A stretch of DNA of 64,000 nt from Rothia aerolata (GTDB lineage: Bacteria; Actinomycetota; Actinomycetes; Actinomycetales; Micrococcaceae). Below the pieces are notes generated by a model, which saw nothing but the letters and a program-made list of their open reading frames with translations, was not told the origin of the DNA and made no database searches. The stretch lies in the NCBI RefSeq assembly GCF_014635585.1, contig NZ_BMDC01000003.1, positions 186,001 to 250,000 of the forward strand, in the 5' to 3' direction. This document shows, in pieces, positions 32,831-41,787 of this stretch (position 1 is its first letter; every line of letters starts with the position of its first letter). The position numbers and the translations under genes were made by a program.

Positions 32831-35767
32831 ATGGGTACGGTGGATAATCCTCAAAATAATCTTTCGCAACAGGTTCAGTCATTTTGGGCTAAAACAGGAG
32901 ATGAGGAAACCCCAGCTCAGGGGATGAGCCTGGCCCAGCACATGGTGGATAGTGCCCAGGTTGCCCAATATCTCTGGCGAAACTGGATATCGCAGGGGAG
33001 CAAAGCTCTTATTTCTAGCACTCTCAATCTATCGGAAAGCGAAACCGAAGCCTTTGTCGCATGGGTAGTTGGCACCCACGATATCGGTAAGGCAACCCCG
33101 GAGTTCGCAGGGCAGCTGGATGCTTGGGCAAACCAAGACTTGCTTGTCTATCGCCAAAGAATCGAAGATTGCGGTTATATTTTTCCAGCGGACCTCACCA
33201 CCGTTCAGGGGCGGTGCCCCCATTCTCAGTACAGTCAAAGTATTATCTTCAGGTGGCTCATGGAGCAGTACCAGGTTGAGGAAGATGCGGCAGTATGGAG
33301 CATAGCTCAGGTGAGTGGGGCCCACCACGGTATGCCTGCTGAGTATGCGGAAACCCCCAATCGTGGCCGTAGAGACGAGCAGCTACTCGACCGAGTTTTT
33401 CAGTGGCCAGATCAGCAGAATTGGGCAGATGCCTGGGACGAGCTTCTTACCTTTATCACACATGAAACGGGGGCCGCCGATGCCTTGCAAAAATTAGTAG
33501 CGGGCAAGGGGCTTACTCCTGAAGTTCAATTCTTTCTCACCGGTCTCACCATTATGTCTGACTGGATAGCCTCTAACCCAGAGTTCTTCCCCTATGAAGA
33601 GTCGAAAGACCAGCAGGCTAGAGTTCAAGCCGGCTTTGAAACCCTTAGTCTAAGCCGCCCCTGGCAGCCGGAAGATTTTACCGACCTCACCGCCGAAGAA
33701 ATCTACCGCACGAGATTCGGCTGGGGGAGCGGCGTCGTCCTGCATCCCATGCAGAAGGTAGCGGTGGACGCCGCGTGCTCACTTGCCCACGGCGGGCTCG
33801 TTTGTATTGAGGCGCCTATGGGCCAGGGAAAAACCGAAGCCGGACTGGTAGCTGCTGAGATTCTTGCCCATAATGCGGGCAAAAACGGCATGATGTTTGC
33901 AGCCCCTACTCAGGCAACGGCTAACGCCCTTTTTGACCGTATCGATCAGTGGGCACAAAATGCGGCTAGTAGCAGTGAAGTTGTATCAATGTTTTTGGCG
34001 CATTCTAAGAACCAGCTAAATGAAAAATATAACCGAAAGCGGTTCGCGAAAGTTCAAACCTTTGAGCCTTACAGCGGCGAAGAAAAGGTTAAAGCTAACG
34101 TGATCGCCCACCAGTGGTTTTCTAAGAAAAAAGGTGTGCTCTCAAACTTTGTTGTGGGTACCGTTGACCAGGTGCTGATGATGGCTTTGGCATCGCGCCA
34201 CGTGATGCTCAGACACCTGGGTCTGGGCGAAAAAGTGGTGGTTATTGATGAGGTTCATGCCTACGACGCATACATGAATGTTTATCTTGAGACTGCCCTG
34301 AGGTGGCTGGGGAAAATGCAGGCACCGGTTATCTTAATGTCCGCAACTTTGCCTGCCCAGGCAAGGCAAAAACTAATGCGCGCCTATGCTGAAGGGCGTG
34401 TGAAAGCGAAGGGGCGCCGTCCGAAAAATAAAAGGAAACCGGCAGAGCCTCCACGCTCCGCCGAGGTAGATCTTTCGTATCCCGTTATTCATACTGTTTC
34501 CGCGGATGGGGGAGCGGTGAAAAAATGGGAGATCGAACAGCCTCAGGAACACAACCAACTTTCACTTCGCATTATTGACGACTCCTTTGCTGAACTAGAC
34601 CGGGTGCTAGCTCCGCTTGAGACAGGAGGGGGATGCGCTGCGGTTATCTGCAACACCGTGGGTCGGGCTCAGGAGGTTTATTCGCACTTACAGGGTCTCT
34701 TCTTAGCTGAAGAGTTGATGCTTGTTCATTCGCGTTTTATTGCTTTGGACCGCGTTGCTCAAGAGAAAATTCTGGTTGAGAAACTGGGGAAGAAGGCAAA
34801 CAGGAAAAACGGTCGGCCGTACCGGTTCATCGTGGTGGGCACCCAGGTTATCGAACAGTCTTTGGACATAGATTTTGACGTGATGGTTACTGACCATGCA
34901 CCGGTTGATTTGATATTGCAGCGTGTGGGGCGTTTACACAGGCATGGTCGAGATGGTGAGCGTCCGCCTCAGTTTGCTAGGCCAGTTTGCTATGTCAGGG
35001 GAGTTAAAGAATTGGGTAGCTCTGATACTGCGCCGGTATTTCCTGACGTCGCTGAGTTGATTTACAATAAAGCGCTGCTTCTTTCTAGTTATGCGCAGCT
35101 CCTGCCTTTCTTTGAAGGGCGAGATGTGCAACTTCCCGCAGATATTTCTGCGCTAGTTCAGGGAGCCTACAGCGGTATGCCTGACCTGTCCGAAACATGG
35201 ATTGAAGAATGGCAAGCGGCACGTTCTGACTACGACGGAAAGATGAGCAGTAGCAGACGTAAAGCCGAGGGTTATACGATGAACCCTCGTAATGGAAAAA
35301 TGCTGTATGACTTCTTTAAAGGCGCTCAGCTAGATGGTAAAGATAGCGATGAGCTAAAAGCCGAAGCAAAGGTTCGCGATACCGATGACACGCTAGAGGT
35401 AATTGTGGTTCAGTCTGATGACGACCAAACCTACAGGCCGCTTCATGACGATTATGCAGATCAGATGCCTTTTGATAGGGACAGTCCCGATAAACCTGAC
35501 TGGAAACTAGCGAATACTTTGGCGGCATCAACGATTCGGCTACCTCATCAATTTGCTGATAACGGTAAACCTGCTATTGCTAACCCCTTCGATAAAGCAC
35601 TGGATGAGCTAGAGAGAAACCAGTTTTCATCCTGGCAAAAGCATTACCTGCTGAAGGGGCAGCTCGCCTTAGTTCTAGATGCGAACTTTGAGTGCGTTCT
35701 GGTTGGTAAAACTGTTCGTTACTCGAAGGAACTGGGCCTACAAGTGATTCGAAACGACATGAGCTAA
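32831..35767 (+). CDS. cas3: Cas3 helicase-nuclease, type I-E
   Basis: Degrades DNA marked by Cascade. The N-terminal HD nuclease has His in LAQHMVDSA (about 37) and the HD pair in GTHDIGKATPEF (about 82). The helicase part has Walker A APMGQGKTEAG near 330, DEVH near 470, SATLP, and the C-terminal VIEQSLDIDFDV and QRVGRLHRHGR motifs. All are intact in 978 residues (888 in E. coli). Start ATG 32831 behind AAAGGAGCT. It is divergent from the Cascade operon and is followed by the array after 72 bases. Confidence 0.97.
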   Translation: MGTVDNPQNNLSQQVQSFWAKTGDEETPAQGMSLAQHMVDSAQVAQYLWRNWISQGSKALISSTLNLSESETEAFVAWVVGTHDIGKATPEFAGQLDAWANQDLLVYRQRIEDCGYIFPADLTTVQGRCPHSQYSQSIIFRWLMEQYQVEEDAAVWSIAQVSGAHHGMPAEYAETPNRGRRDEQLLDRVFQWPDQQNWADAWDELLTFITHETGAADALQKLVAGKGLTPEVQFFLTGLTIMSDWIASNPEFFPYEESKDQQARVQAGFETLSLSRPWQPEDFTDLTAEEIYRTRFGWGSGVVLHPMQKVAVDAACSLAHGGLVCIEAPMGQGKTEAGLVAAEILAHNAGKNGMMFAAPTQATANALFDRIDQWAQNAASSSEVVSMFLAHSKNQLNEKYNRKRFAKVQTFEPYSGEEKVKANVIAHQWFSKKKGVLSNFVVGTVDQVLMMALASRHVMLRHLGLGEKVVVIDEVHAYDAYMNVYLETALRWLGKMQAPVILMSATLPAQARQKLMRAYAEGRVKAKGRRPKNKRKPAEPPRSAEVDLSYPVIHTVSADGGAVKKWEIEQPQEHNQLSLRIIDDSFAELDRVLAPLETGGGCAAVICNTVGRAQEVYSHLQGLFLAEELMLVHSRFIALDRVAQEKILVEKLGKKANRKNGRPYRFIVVGTQVIEQSLDIDFDVMVTDHAPVDLILQRVGRLHRHGRDGERPPQFARPVCYVRGVKELGSSDTAPVFPDVAELIYNKALLLSSYAQLLPFFEGRDVQLPADISALVQGAYSGMPDLSETWIEEWQAARSDYDGKMSSSRRKAEGYTMNPRNGKMLYDFFKGAQLDGKDSDELKAEAKVRDTDDTLEVIVVQSDDDQTYRPLHDDYADQMPFDRDSPDKPDWKLANTLAASTIRLPHQFADNGKPAIANPFDKALDELERNQFSSWQKHYLLKGQLALVLDANFECVLVGKTVRYSKELGLQVIRNDMS

Positions 35768-35839
35768 AATTTAGTCAGGGCTATTGGCAAACCGAATAGG
35801 TTTAGCTTGTTGATTGGAAGTTTCCGCATGTCAGCAAGT
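35768..35839 (+). promoter_or_regulatory. CRISPR leader
   Basis: A short AT-richer stretch between the cas3 stop and the first repeat. Orientation is set by the repeat (handle ATGAGCC at the 3' end on the plus strand) and by the degenerate repeat at the far end, so new spacers should enter here and array transcription should run rightwards. Only 72 bases are available, so the promoter may be here or within the end of cas3. Confidence 0.7.
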
Positions 35840-37211
35840 GTGCTCCCCGCGTAGACGGGGATGAGCCGGAGATTGCGGCGGCGAAGCTATCCTCCGTGTG
35901 GTGCTCCCCGCGTAGACGGGGATGAGCCCCGTATCCCTATTCGCTTCTCCACCTCGGTGCCGTGCTCCCCGCGTAGACGGGGATGAGCCCACCCGACGTC
36001 TCAACCCAAGTCTTAGACTCGAGTGCTCCCCGCGTAGACGGGGATGAGCCCAGCCGTCAAAGCGCCTGCCCTCACCCCAGATTGTGCTCCCCGCGTAGAC
36101 GGGGATGAGCCTTTCGCTTCTATGGGCACCGGGTGAGCAGATTAGTGCTCCCCGCGTAGACGGGGATGAGCCGAAGCCTACGACCTCGGTAAGAAGCACC
36201 GCGACGTGCTCCCCGCGTAGACGGGGATGAGCCGAAGCCTACGACCTCGGTAAGAAGCACCGCGACGTGCTCCCCGCGTAGACGGGGATGAGCCTGAGGG
36301 TTTTGAGGCCGCGGGCGTTGGCGGCGTGTGCTCCCCGCGTAGACGGGGATGAGCCTCCATGTCCTGCCTGACCTGCGCAAATTTCGCGGTGCTCCCCGCG
36401 TAGACGGGGATGAGCCCACGACAAGAAGGCATGGCTGGTCGTCACAGATGTGCTCCCCGCGTAGACGGGGATGAGCCACAAGAAAAAGAGTGAAAAGACC
36501 GTGACCGCATACGTGCTCCCCGCGTAGACGGGGATGAGCCTCAATCAAACTTGAAGCATGGGAACCACGGCCCGTGCTCCCCGCGTAGACGGGGATGAGC
36601 CTCGGTGGGGGAACCGCTACGGAATTTTTTCACCGTGCTCCCCGCGTAGACGGGGATGAGCCGGGGGAGCGTGCCGGGGGCACACCCATTCTTGAGTGCT
36701 CCCCGCGTAGACGGGGATGAGCCTCGTTCAGTGCCTTAGCCGCTTCCTTCTGATAGGTGCTCCCCGCGTAGACGGGGATGAGCCGCCTGAGGAAGTGAAG
36801 GTGGCGAATCCTTTTGAGTGCTCCCCGCGTAGACGGGGATGAGCCGTCTCAGCCTGCCGCATCGTCTTCACACCAGAAGTGCTCCCCGCGTAGACGGGGA
36901 TGAGCCTGCGCACTAGTGTTGCCCCCGGGGCGGGAAAGAGTGCTCCCCGCGTAGACGGGGATGAGCCCGGGGCAGGGTGAGCGTGCCCGGCTCAAGTTTT
37001 GTGCTCCCCGCGTAGACGGGGATGAGCCTTCGTAATCGAAGCAGAAGGAACCCTCTACGGAGTGCTCCCCGCGTAGACGGGGATGAGCCCCGCTCCGCCA
37101 AATCATTGAACCCACGCGCAAGGTGCTCCCCGCGTAGACGGGGATGAGCCCGAGATATTGTCATGAAGGCACATGAAGCCGCAGTGCTCCCCGCATAGAC
37201 GGGAACGAGCC
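35840..37211 (+). CRISPR. Type I-E CRISPR array, 23 repeats and 22 spacers
   Basis: The 28-base repeat begins GTGCTCCCCGCGTAGACGGG and ends GATGAGCC, with a CCCCG/CGGGG stem. Repeats start at 35840, 35901, 35962, 36023, 36084, 36145, 36206, 36267, 36328, 36389, 36450, 36513, 36574 and then every 61 bases to 37123 and 37184. Spacers are 33 bases, except the eleventh (36478-36512), which is 35. Spacers six and seven (36173-36205 and 36234-36266) are identical. The last repeat (37184-37211) is degenerate (CGCATAG; GGGAACGAGCC), marking the old end. No spacer obviously matches the rest of the window by eye. Confidence 0.99.
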
Positions 37212-37276
37212 CTCTCATTTTCTCTATGAATACTTATAGTCGACTATATGTCGAGATACCCCAAGGGCATAAAAAC

Positions 37277-37315
37277 AAGGCCCTCCCCACTACCTCTAGC
37301 GAGAGAGCCTTTTTT
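37277..37315 (+). terminator. Terminator downstream of the CRISPR array
   Basis: Stem AAGGCCCTC / GAGAGCCTT (one mismatch) followed by TTTTT, about 65 bases after the last repeat. A 14-bp palindrome TATAGTCGACTATA lies at 37235-37248 between the array and this hairpin. The hairpin could also end the convergent LGFP gene on the other strand. Confidence 0.6.
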
Positions 37316-37379
37316 AAAAGGAGAGAGCACTTAGTGTTGCAAAGCAGAATCCCCTAAGAGAATCCTGTCTGTTCACGTC

Positions 37380-39275
37380 CTAGGAAAGAGTCGAGGTATC
37401 GACGGTGTAAGCGCCAGTTTGAGGAGTCCACAAGATAGTCTTGCCGTTGGAGAAATCCTGTCGAGTCTTACCCTGGTAGCCGTGCTCTTCGTTTGTTGGG
37501 TAGCCTAGCTTATTGGCACCGCCCTCAGCGACCCACCTCCAGTAAATTCCACCGTTACCGTTCATCTTGTGAACCTTAGCTTCAGCGTTATTCCAGGTGT
37601 AGAGGGTTCGCTCGCCGTTCGCCTTCTTGAACATTACCGATGCGCCGTTGTTGCCCAGCGCTTGCTCGTCGGTTACAGGGAAACCAACACCTTCGGTGTA
37701 ACCGCTATTCACCCAGCTCCAGTAAATACCATCTCTTGAGTTAATAGCGTGAGTACCAGTCCAGTTGGAGTAGTAAATTCCGGTCTCCCACCCTCTGCTA
37801 CCGAAGTACTGCACGTAACCGCTACCGGTTTTCACTTCGTCAGTGATGGGCTTACCGTAACCATTGAAATCCCCCGCTGCTGCCCACTTGGCAAGAATCG
37901 CACCGTTCTGGTTTGAGGTGTGAGTGCCGTATTGAGGGGACCAATAGGCAGCGGTTGTATAGCCTGTCTGGGTGTTCTTGAATACCTGCTTTGCGCCGTC
38001 ACGGAAGCCCTGCTCGTCAGTCACAGGGAAACCCAGACCCGCCTCCCAACCGCTCTGTTCAAATCGATGTCCGATACTACCGTTTCGGTAAATGGAGTGA
38101 GTACTGGTTGAAGGTGACCAGTAGAGGAAGAAGCGATGACCGCTGCCGTCCAACTTATTGAACTGCTGAGCTGCACCACCGTAACGAACTGCGTACTCGT
38201 CGGTTGCCGGAAAACCGTATCGGTTCTCGTAGCCATCAGCCTTGTACTTTGCACCAATACCCATGTAGAAGGGGACGCCGTGAGTACCGAACTGAGGAGT
38301 CCAGTAGATTGAGGAGTTCCGAGAGAAATTCTGCGCTACACCACCGTCACGGAGTGGGAACTCATTGGAGGTCGGCACGCCGTAGACAGAAGCTCCGTTG
38401 TGCGAGTAGTAGTAAGCACGAATACCGTTCACGAGAGAAAAGCCGCTAGATGCAGTAGATGACTTCTTGGCTACCCCGGCACGATTGAAGGAGTCGCGTA
38501 GATAAGCTGCAAAGTTGTAATGGTAGTGGTCTACACCTTGCTGCTCATAAACGTGAGCATTGGTGAATCCAGACCTCTTGTAGACCCCGTTTCCCTGGTA
38601 AGCGGCTCCAAATGCCGACCAGGTTGTAGGCCACGTAACGCCCTTACCGTCCGCTGTACCTGCGTACCAGTACCAGGGCATATTGCGAGTAGCGCTGTCA
38701 GGGGTGGTCTGCATTCCATCGGAACCACCGCCACCGATGATGAGATTGCCGCCACCTGACCGCCATTCCCACTGACGGTCTGCACCGAGTTCAAAAGTCT
38801 GAAATTCTGCACCGCCTGAATACCCAACGGTCCATACGTTTGAACGGTCGATACCTTTCGATGCGATGAAGTCTTTTGCAAACGCTCGGAACCAATTACC
38901 GTTAAAGTCTGCGTTCTCCCACCAGGTGATACCGTCACCACCTGCGTTCTTATCGGGGCTAACTACCGGAACGAAAACCATGTTGCGGGAATTGGCTTCG
39001 GCAGCCATCGCTTTGAGGTCGCTGTTGTTGTAGTTGTAAATCTTAGACTGGGAGGTGTTCCAGTAATCGCCGTCGAAGTAAAAGACAACTCCGACTTTCT
39101 GGTTCCAGTCAATGTTGTTCGCGTACACGTGGTACTGGGAGGCAACGCCGTACTGGGAGGTGGTGTAGAACTGACCGCTGTTGACCTGAGCGTTAGCAGG
39201 TGCTGCTCCTAGGCCCAGAGAACCGATCGCTACTGCGGCTGTCGTCAGAGCTGTTACCAGCTTCTTCTTTTTCAA
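37380..39275 (-). CDS. Secreted esterase-like protein with six LGFP repeats
   Basis: Exported cell-wall-associated protein of 631 residues. The signal peptide is MKKKKLVTALTTAAVAIGSL...AAPANA, cleaved near 29. An alpha/beta-hydrolase-like domain (about 35-280) has the nucleophile motif GYSGGAE near 155 and a C-terminal His-rich QGVDHYHYNF, resembling secreted feruloyl/PHB-type esterases. Six LGFP repeats follow (YGVPTSNEF, YGFPATDEY, LGFPVTDEQ, YGKPITDEV, VGFPVTDEQ, LGYPTNEEH), modules thought to bind the cell wall in actinobacteria. The start is TTG 39275 behind AGGAG. It lies between the decayed end of the CRISPR array and an orphan repeat, in an unusual position for a housekeeping gene. 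Confidence 0.88.
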   Translation of the reverse strand: MKKKKLVTALTTAAVAIGSLGLGAAPANAQVNSGQFYTTSQYGVASQYHVYANNIDWNQKVGVVFYFDGDYWNTSQSKIYNYNNSDLKAMAAEANSRNMVFVPVVSPDKNAGGDGITWWENADFNGNWFRAFAKDFIASKGIDRSNVWTVGYSGGAEFQTFELGADRQWEWRSGGGNLIIGGGGSDGMQTTPDSATRNMPWYWYAGTADGKGVTWPTTWSAFGAAYQGNGVYKRSGFTNAHVYEQQGVDHYHYNFAAYLRDSFNRAGVAKKSSTASSGFSLVNGIRAYYYSHNGASVYGVPTSNEFPLRDGGVAQNFSRNSSIYWTPQFGTHGVPFYMGIGAKYKADGYENRYGFPATDEYAVRYGGAAQQFNKLDGSGHRFFLYWSPSTSTHSIYRNGSIGHRFEQSGWEAGLGFPVTDEQGFRDGAKQVFKNTQTGYTTAAYWSPQYGTHTSNQNGAILAKWAAAGDFNGYGKPITDEVKTGSGYVQYFGSRGWETGIYYSNWTGTHAINSRDGIYWSWVNSGYTEGVGFPVTDEQALGNNGASVMFKKANGERTLYTWNNAEAKVHKMNGNGGIYWRWVAEGGANKLGYPTNEEHGYQGKTRQDFSNGKTILWTPQTGAYTVDTSTLS

Positions 39276-39355
39276 GAGGGCTCCTAAAGATGCGAATGTT
39301 GGTATTAACGAGGTGTGTGTGACACGTTTTCTTTTTCCCTCTCTATATTATGAAC

Positions 39356-39381
39356 GTGCTCCCCGCATAGACGGGCGAGCC
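39356..39381 (+). repeat. Orphan degenerate CRISPR repeat upstream of the LGFP gene
   Basis: 26 bases: GTGCTCCCCGCATAGACGGG followed by CGAGCC. It shares the CGCATAG variant only with the terminal repeat of the array at 37184, and has lost two to three bases before the handle. It is in the same orientation as the array. On the minus strand it sits five bases upstream of a -10-like TAATAT (39350-39345), so it covers the -35 position of the LGFP gene. Confidence 0.9.
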
Positions 39382-39420
39382 ACCAGTTTGTAACTGAGTT
39401 ACAAGTAACGTACTGGTGGC
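39379..39420. terminator. Two-tier hairpin after the orphan repeat
   Basis: Outer arms GCCACCAGT (39379-39387) and ACTGGTGGC (39412-39420); inner arms TTGTAACT (39388-39395) and AGTTACAA (39397-39404) around one G. The outer arm shares its GCC with the end of the orphan repeat. It could end the aldo/keto reductase transcript coming from the right. Confidence 0.6.
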
Positions 39421-39457
39421 TAGGCGGGGGAGGACGACGGCGCGGTGCGGGAGACCC

Positions 39458-40417
39458 CTACGGCACCCTGTGCCCCGCCGCCTTGAAGAGGGCGTACCAT
39501 TCGGGGCGGGTGAGGCGGATGTCGGCGCCGGCGGCAGCCGATTTCAGGCGGTCGGGGGAGGTAGTGCCCAGAACCACCTGAATCTCAGCCGGGTGCCGGG
39601 TAATCCAAGAAACCGCAATGGCCTCGGGCGAAACAGAGTACTGAGCGGCCAGGGAATCAAGGAGCGTGTTAAGGGAAGGGAAGCGGTTCCTGTCAAAAAT
39701 CAGCCCTGCTTCGCCTCCTGCCTGGAAAGGCGACCAGGCCTGTAGGGTGATACCCGCTAAGCGGGCGTGGTCGAGCAGGCCGCCGCCGTCCAGCACAACA
39801 GAGTCCGAGGCCCCAGCAATATTGGCGTTAATTCCCTGGGCAATCACCGGCGCGTGGGTGAGGGAGAGCTGCATCTGGTTAGCTACCAGCGGCTGCGTGA
39901 CCGCAGTTTTCAGTAGCTCAATCTGGCGCGGGGTGTAGTTAGAAACCCCGAAGGAGCGCACCTTGCCCGCAGATTCCAAAGCGTCAAAGGCACGGGCTAC
40001 CTCTTCGGGCTCCAGCAGGGCATCGGGGCGGTGCAGCAGAAGAACGTCGAGGTAGTCGGTTTTCAGGGCAGCAAGCGAGCGGTCAACCGAGGCCACAATG
40101 TGCTCATAAGAGGAGTCGTAGTAGGTGGTTTCACCAATCACAATGGAGGTCTTGGTCTGAAGAAGAATCTCCTCGCGGTCAGCAGAAGACAGGCCCAGGG
40201 CCGAACCGAAGCGCTGCTCGCAGTAGTGGTAGGCACCGGCAGCGGCAGGGGAGTTGAAGCCGTAAAGATCGGCGTGGTCGAAGAAGTCAATTCCGGCTGA
40301 TCGGGCGCTGTCGTAGAGCGCACGAATTTCGGAGTCGGATTTATCGGCAATGCGCATCTGCCCCGAAATCACCTGGGAAACAGGGCGGGCGCCCGGGCCA
40401 AAAGGAATTTTTCTCAT
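39458..40417 (-). CDS. Aldo/keto reductase (YdhF-like)
   Basis: NADPH-dependent oxidoreductase with a TIM barrel, 319 residues. The catalytic tetrad is visible: Asp47 and Tyr52 in FFDHADLYG, Lys89 in LLQTKTSI, His129 in VLLLHRPD. The C-terminal VVLGTTSPDRLKSAAAGADIRLTRPEWYALFKAAG is family-typical. It is divergent from the CitE-like gene with 135 bases between. The substrate is not determinable. Confidence 0.92.
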   Translation of the reverse strand: MRKIPFGPGARPVSQVISGQMRIADKSDSEIRALYDSARSAGIDFFDHADLYGFNSPAAAGAYHYCEQRFGSALGLSSADREEILLQTKTSIVIGETTYYDSSYEHIVASVDRSLAALKTDYLDVLLLHRPDALLEPEEVARAFDALESAGKVRSFGVSNYTPRQIELLKTAVTQPLVANQMQLSLTHAPVIAQGINANIAGASDSVVLDGGGLLDHARLAGITLQAWSPFQAGGEAGLIFDRNRFPSLNTLLDSLAAQYSVSPEAIAVSWITRHPAEIQVVLGTTSPDRLKSAAAGADIRLTRPEWYALFKAAGHRVP

Positions 40418-40552
40418 ACAACCACCCTACGCTGACAGCAAGCAGAAACACATAAGTTTCGCCTGTTCGCTGGTTGGTAAACAGGTGCGGGTGGCCATGA
40501 CACAAACTAAACTGAAAGGCGAGTTTAAACCGTTACCCGTGAGGAGTCCCCC

Positions 40553-41404
40553 GTGGTCCAATTTCACCGCAATGAACGTGCCGCGAATCTGCCGGCTCGT
40601 CTTTCCCGTTCCTGGATGCTCTTGACCGCCACCGCCGATGAGCAGCGCCTTGAGGAAACCCTGGAATCTGAAGCTGATTCGATTCTGATTGACCTGGAAG
40701 ACGGTACTCCCGAGCCCCAGAAAGACGAGTGCCGCGAGAAGGTGATGCACTGGCTCAACAACGGTGTTGAAGCCTGGGTGCGTATTAATAAGTTTGCGAC
40801 CGAGCACTGGCAGAAGGACGTCGCGGAGCTGCCGAAAGCCAAGGGGCTGCGGGGTGTGATGTTGGCTGAGGTGGAAGACCCCAACATGGTGACCCGCACC
40901 GCCATGATGCTGCCCCCGGGAACTCCGATTATTGCGCTGATTGAGTCGGCCGTGGGTATTTTGAATGCCCCCGAGATTGCTAAGGCTCCCGGGGTTTTCC
41001 GCCTGGCTTTCGGTATTGGCGATTTCCGCAAAGACACCGGTATTGCCGCTGATCCCATGTCTTTGGCCTACGTGCGCACCCAGCTGGTGCTGGCATCTCG
41101 TGCCGGCGAGCTGCCCGGGCCCATCGACGGCCCCTCGGTGGGTAAGCACGGTTCTGAGCTCTTCGCCGACTGCGCAATTACCTCCAACGCGGGTATGACG
41201 GGCAAGCTGACTCTTGACCCTGCCCAGGTTGATACCATCAACCTGGCGCTTGCCCCCAGCGAGGAGGAAATTCAGTGGGCCCGCGATTTGCTGAATAAGG
41301 CTGAGGGCGATTCCATTCCCAAGGACGGTTCCTACCTGCCCCGCCTTGCCCGCGCCAAGAAGGTCTCGCACCTGGCCAAGACCTACGGCCTGTGGCGTAG
41401 CTAG
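40553..41404 (+). CDS. HpcH/HpaI aldolase / CitE-like lyase
   Basis: Cleaves or condenses acyl-CoA or oxo-acid substrates with a divalent metal. The 283-residue product has SWMLLTATADEQRLEETLESEADSILIDLEDGTPEPQKDECR at its start, including the metal/CoA-binding DLEDGT, the ALIESAVGILNAPEIA strand, and FGIGDFRKDTG, all CitE-superfamily features. It is a stand-alone gene with no citrate lyase alpha or gamma subunits nearby, so it is probably not citrate lyase. GTG 40553 follows GAGGAG. Confidence 0.88.
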   Translation: MVQFHRNERAANLPARLSRSWMLLTATADEQRLEETLESEADSILIDLEDGTPEPQKDECREKVMHWLNNGVEAWVRINKFATEHWQKDVAELPKAKGLRGVMLAEVEDPNMVTRTAMMLPPGTPIIALIESAVGILNAPEIAKAPGVFRLAFGIGDFRKDTGIAADPMSLAYVRTQLVLASRAGELPGPIDGPSVGKHGSELFADCAITSNAGMTGKLTLDPAQVDTINLALAPSEEEIQWARDLLNKAEGDSIPKDGSYLPRLARAKKVSHLAKTYGLWRS

Positions 41405-41427
41405 GACGACGCCCCGGCGGGTAGAAA

Positions 41428-41463
41428 AACGCCGCTACCGGATAACGGTAGCGGCGTTATTTT
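41428..41463. terminator. Bidirectional terminator between the CitE-like gene and tRNA-Thr
   Basis: Stem AACGCCGCTACCG / CGGTAGCGGCGTT with TTATTTT on the plus strand and an A-rich left flank that gives T's on the minus strand. It serves the lyase gene and the convergent tRNA. Confidence 0.88.
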
Positions 41464-41466
41464 CAG

Positions 41467-41538
41467 AGCCCCCAGTCGGATTTGAACCGACGACCTTTTC
41501 TTTACGAGGGAAATGCTCTACCCCTGAGCTATGGAGGC
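41467..41538 (-). tRNA. tRNA-Thr (anticodon CGT)
   Basis: On the minus strand the acceptor GCCTCCA pairs with TGGGGGC (one T:G pair), discriminator T. Anticodon loop CTCGTAA gives CGT. GGTTCAAATCC is the T arm. The anticodon stem has a C:A mismatch next to the loop. Confidence 0.93.
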
Positions 41539-41787
41539 ACAATTGCGCGTGAGCGCAACGGTTGCAACAATACCAGAATTTTCGGGTTTTTAGCCAGTCA
41601 GCGCCCCAAGGCGCGGGCCAGACCGAACCCCACATAACAGGCAGGCTCAGTCTTAGAGTCGCCACACCCCAAACGTAATCTGACGGCACGTGCCTAAAAA
41701 CCCTGTCTCTAGCGTGTCAGGCTAGAGTCAGTAGAGTGCGCCCCGCAGCGGGCTTTTCTGTGAAGAGGAAACTTCGGAGAGGAAACC

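Noticed and set aside
26057-37211. CRISPR-Cas locus as a mobile-element insertion
   Set aside because: No transposase, integrase or target duplication is seen at either end; cas2 abuts the ABC exporter by five bases.
35831-37218. Minus-strand ORFs of 60-142 codons full of AHPRLRGEH and LIPVYAGST words
   Set aside because: They are translations of the CRISPR repeats and spacers. The repetition follows the 61-base period, and no start has a ribosome site.
37235-37248. Palindrome TATAGTCGACTATA after the array as an attachment site
   Set aside because: There is no integrase gene or second copy in the window; it may be part of the 3' region of the array transcript or an operator.
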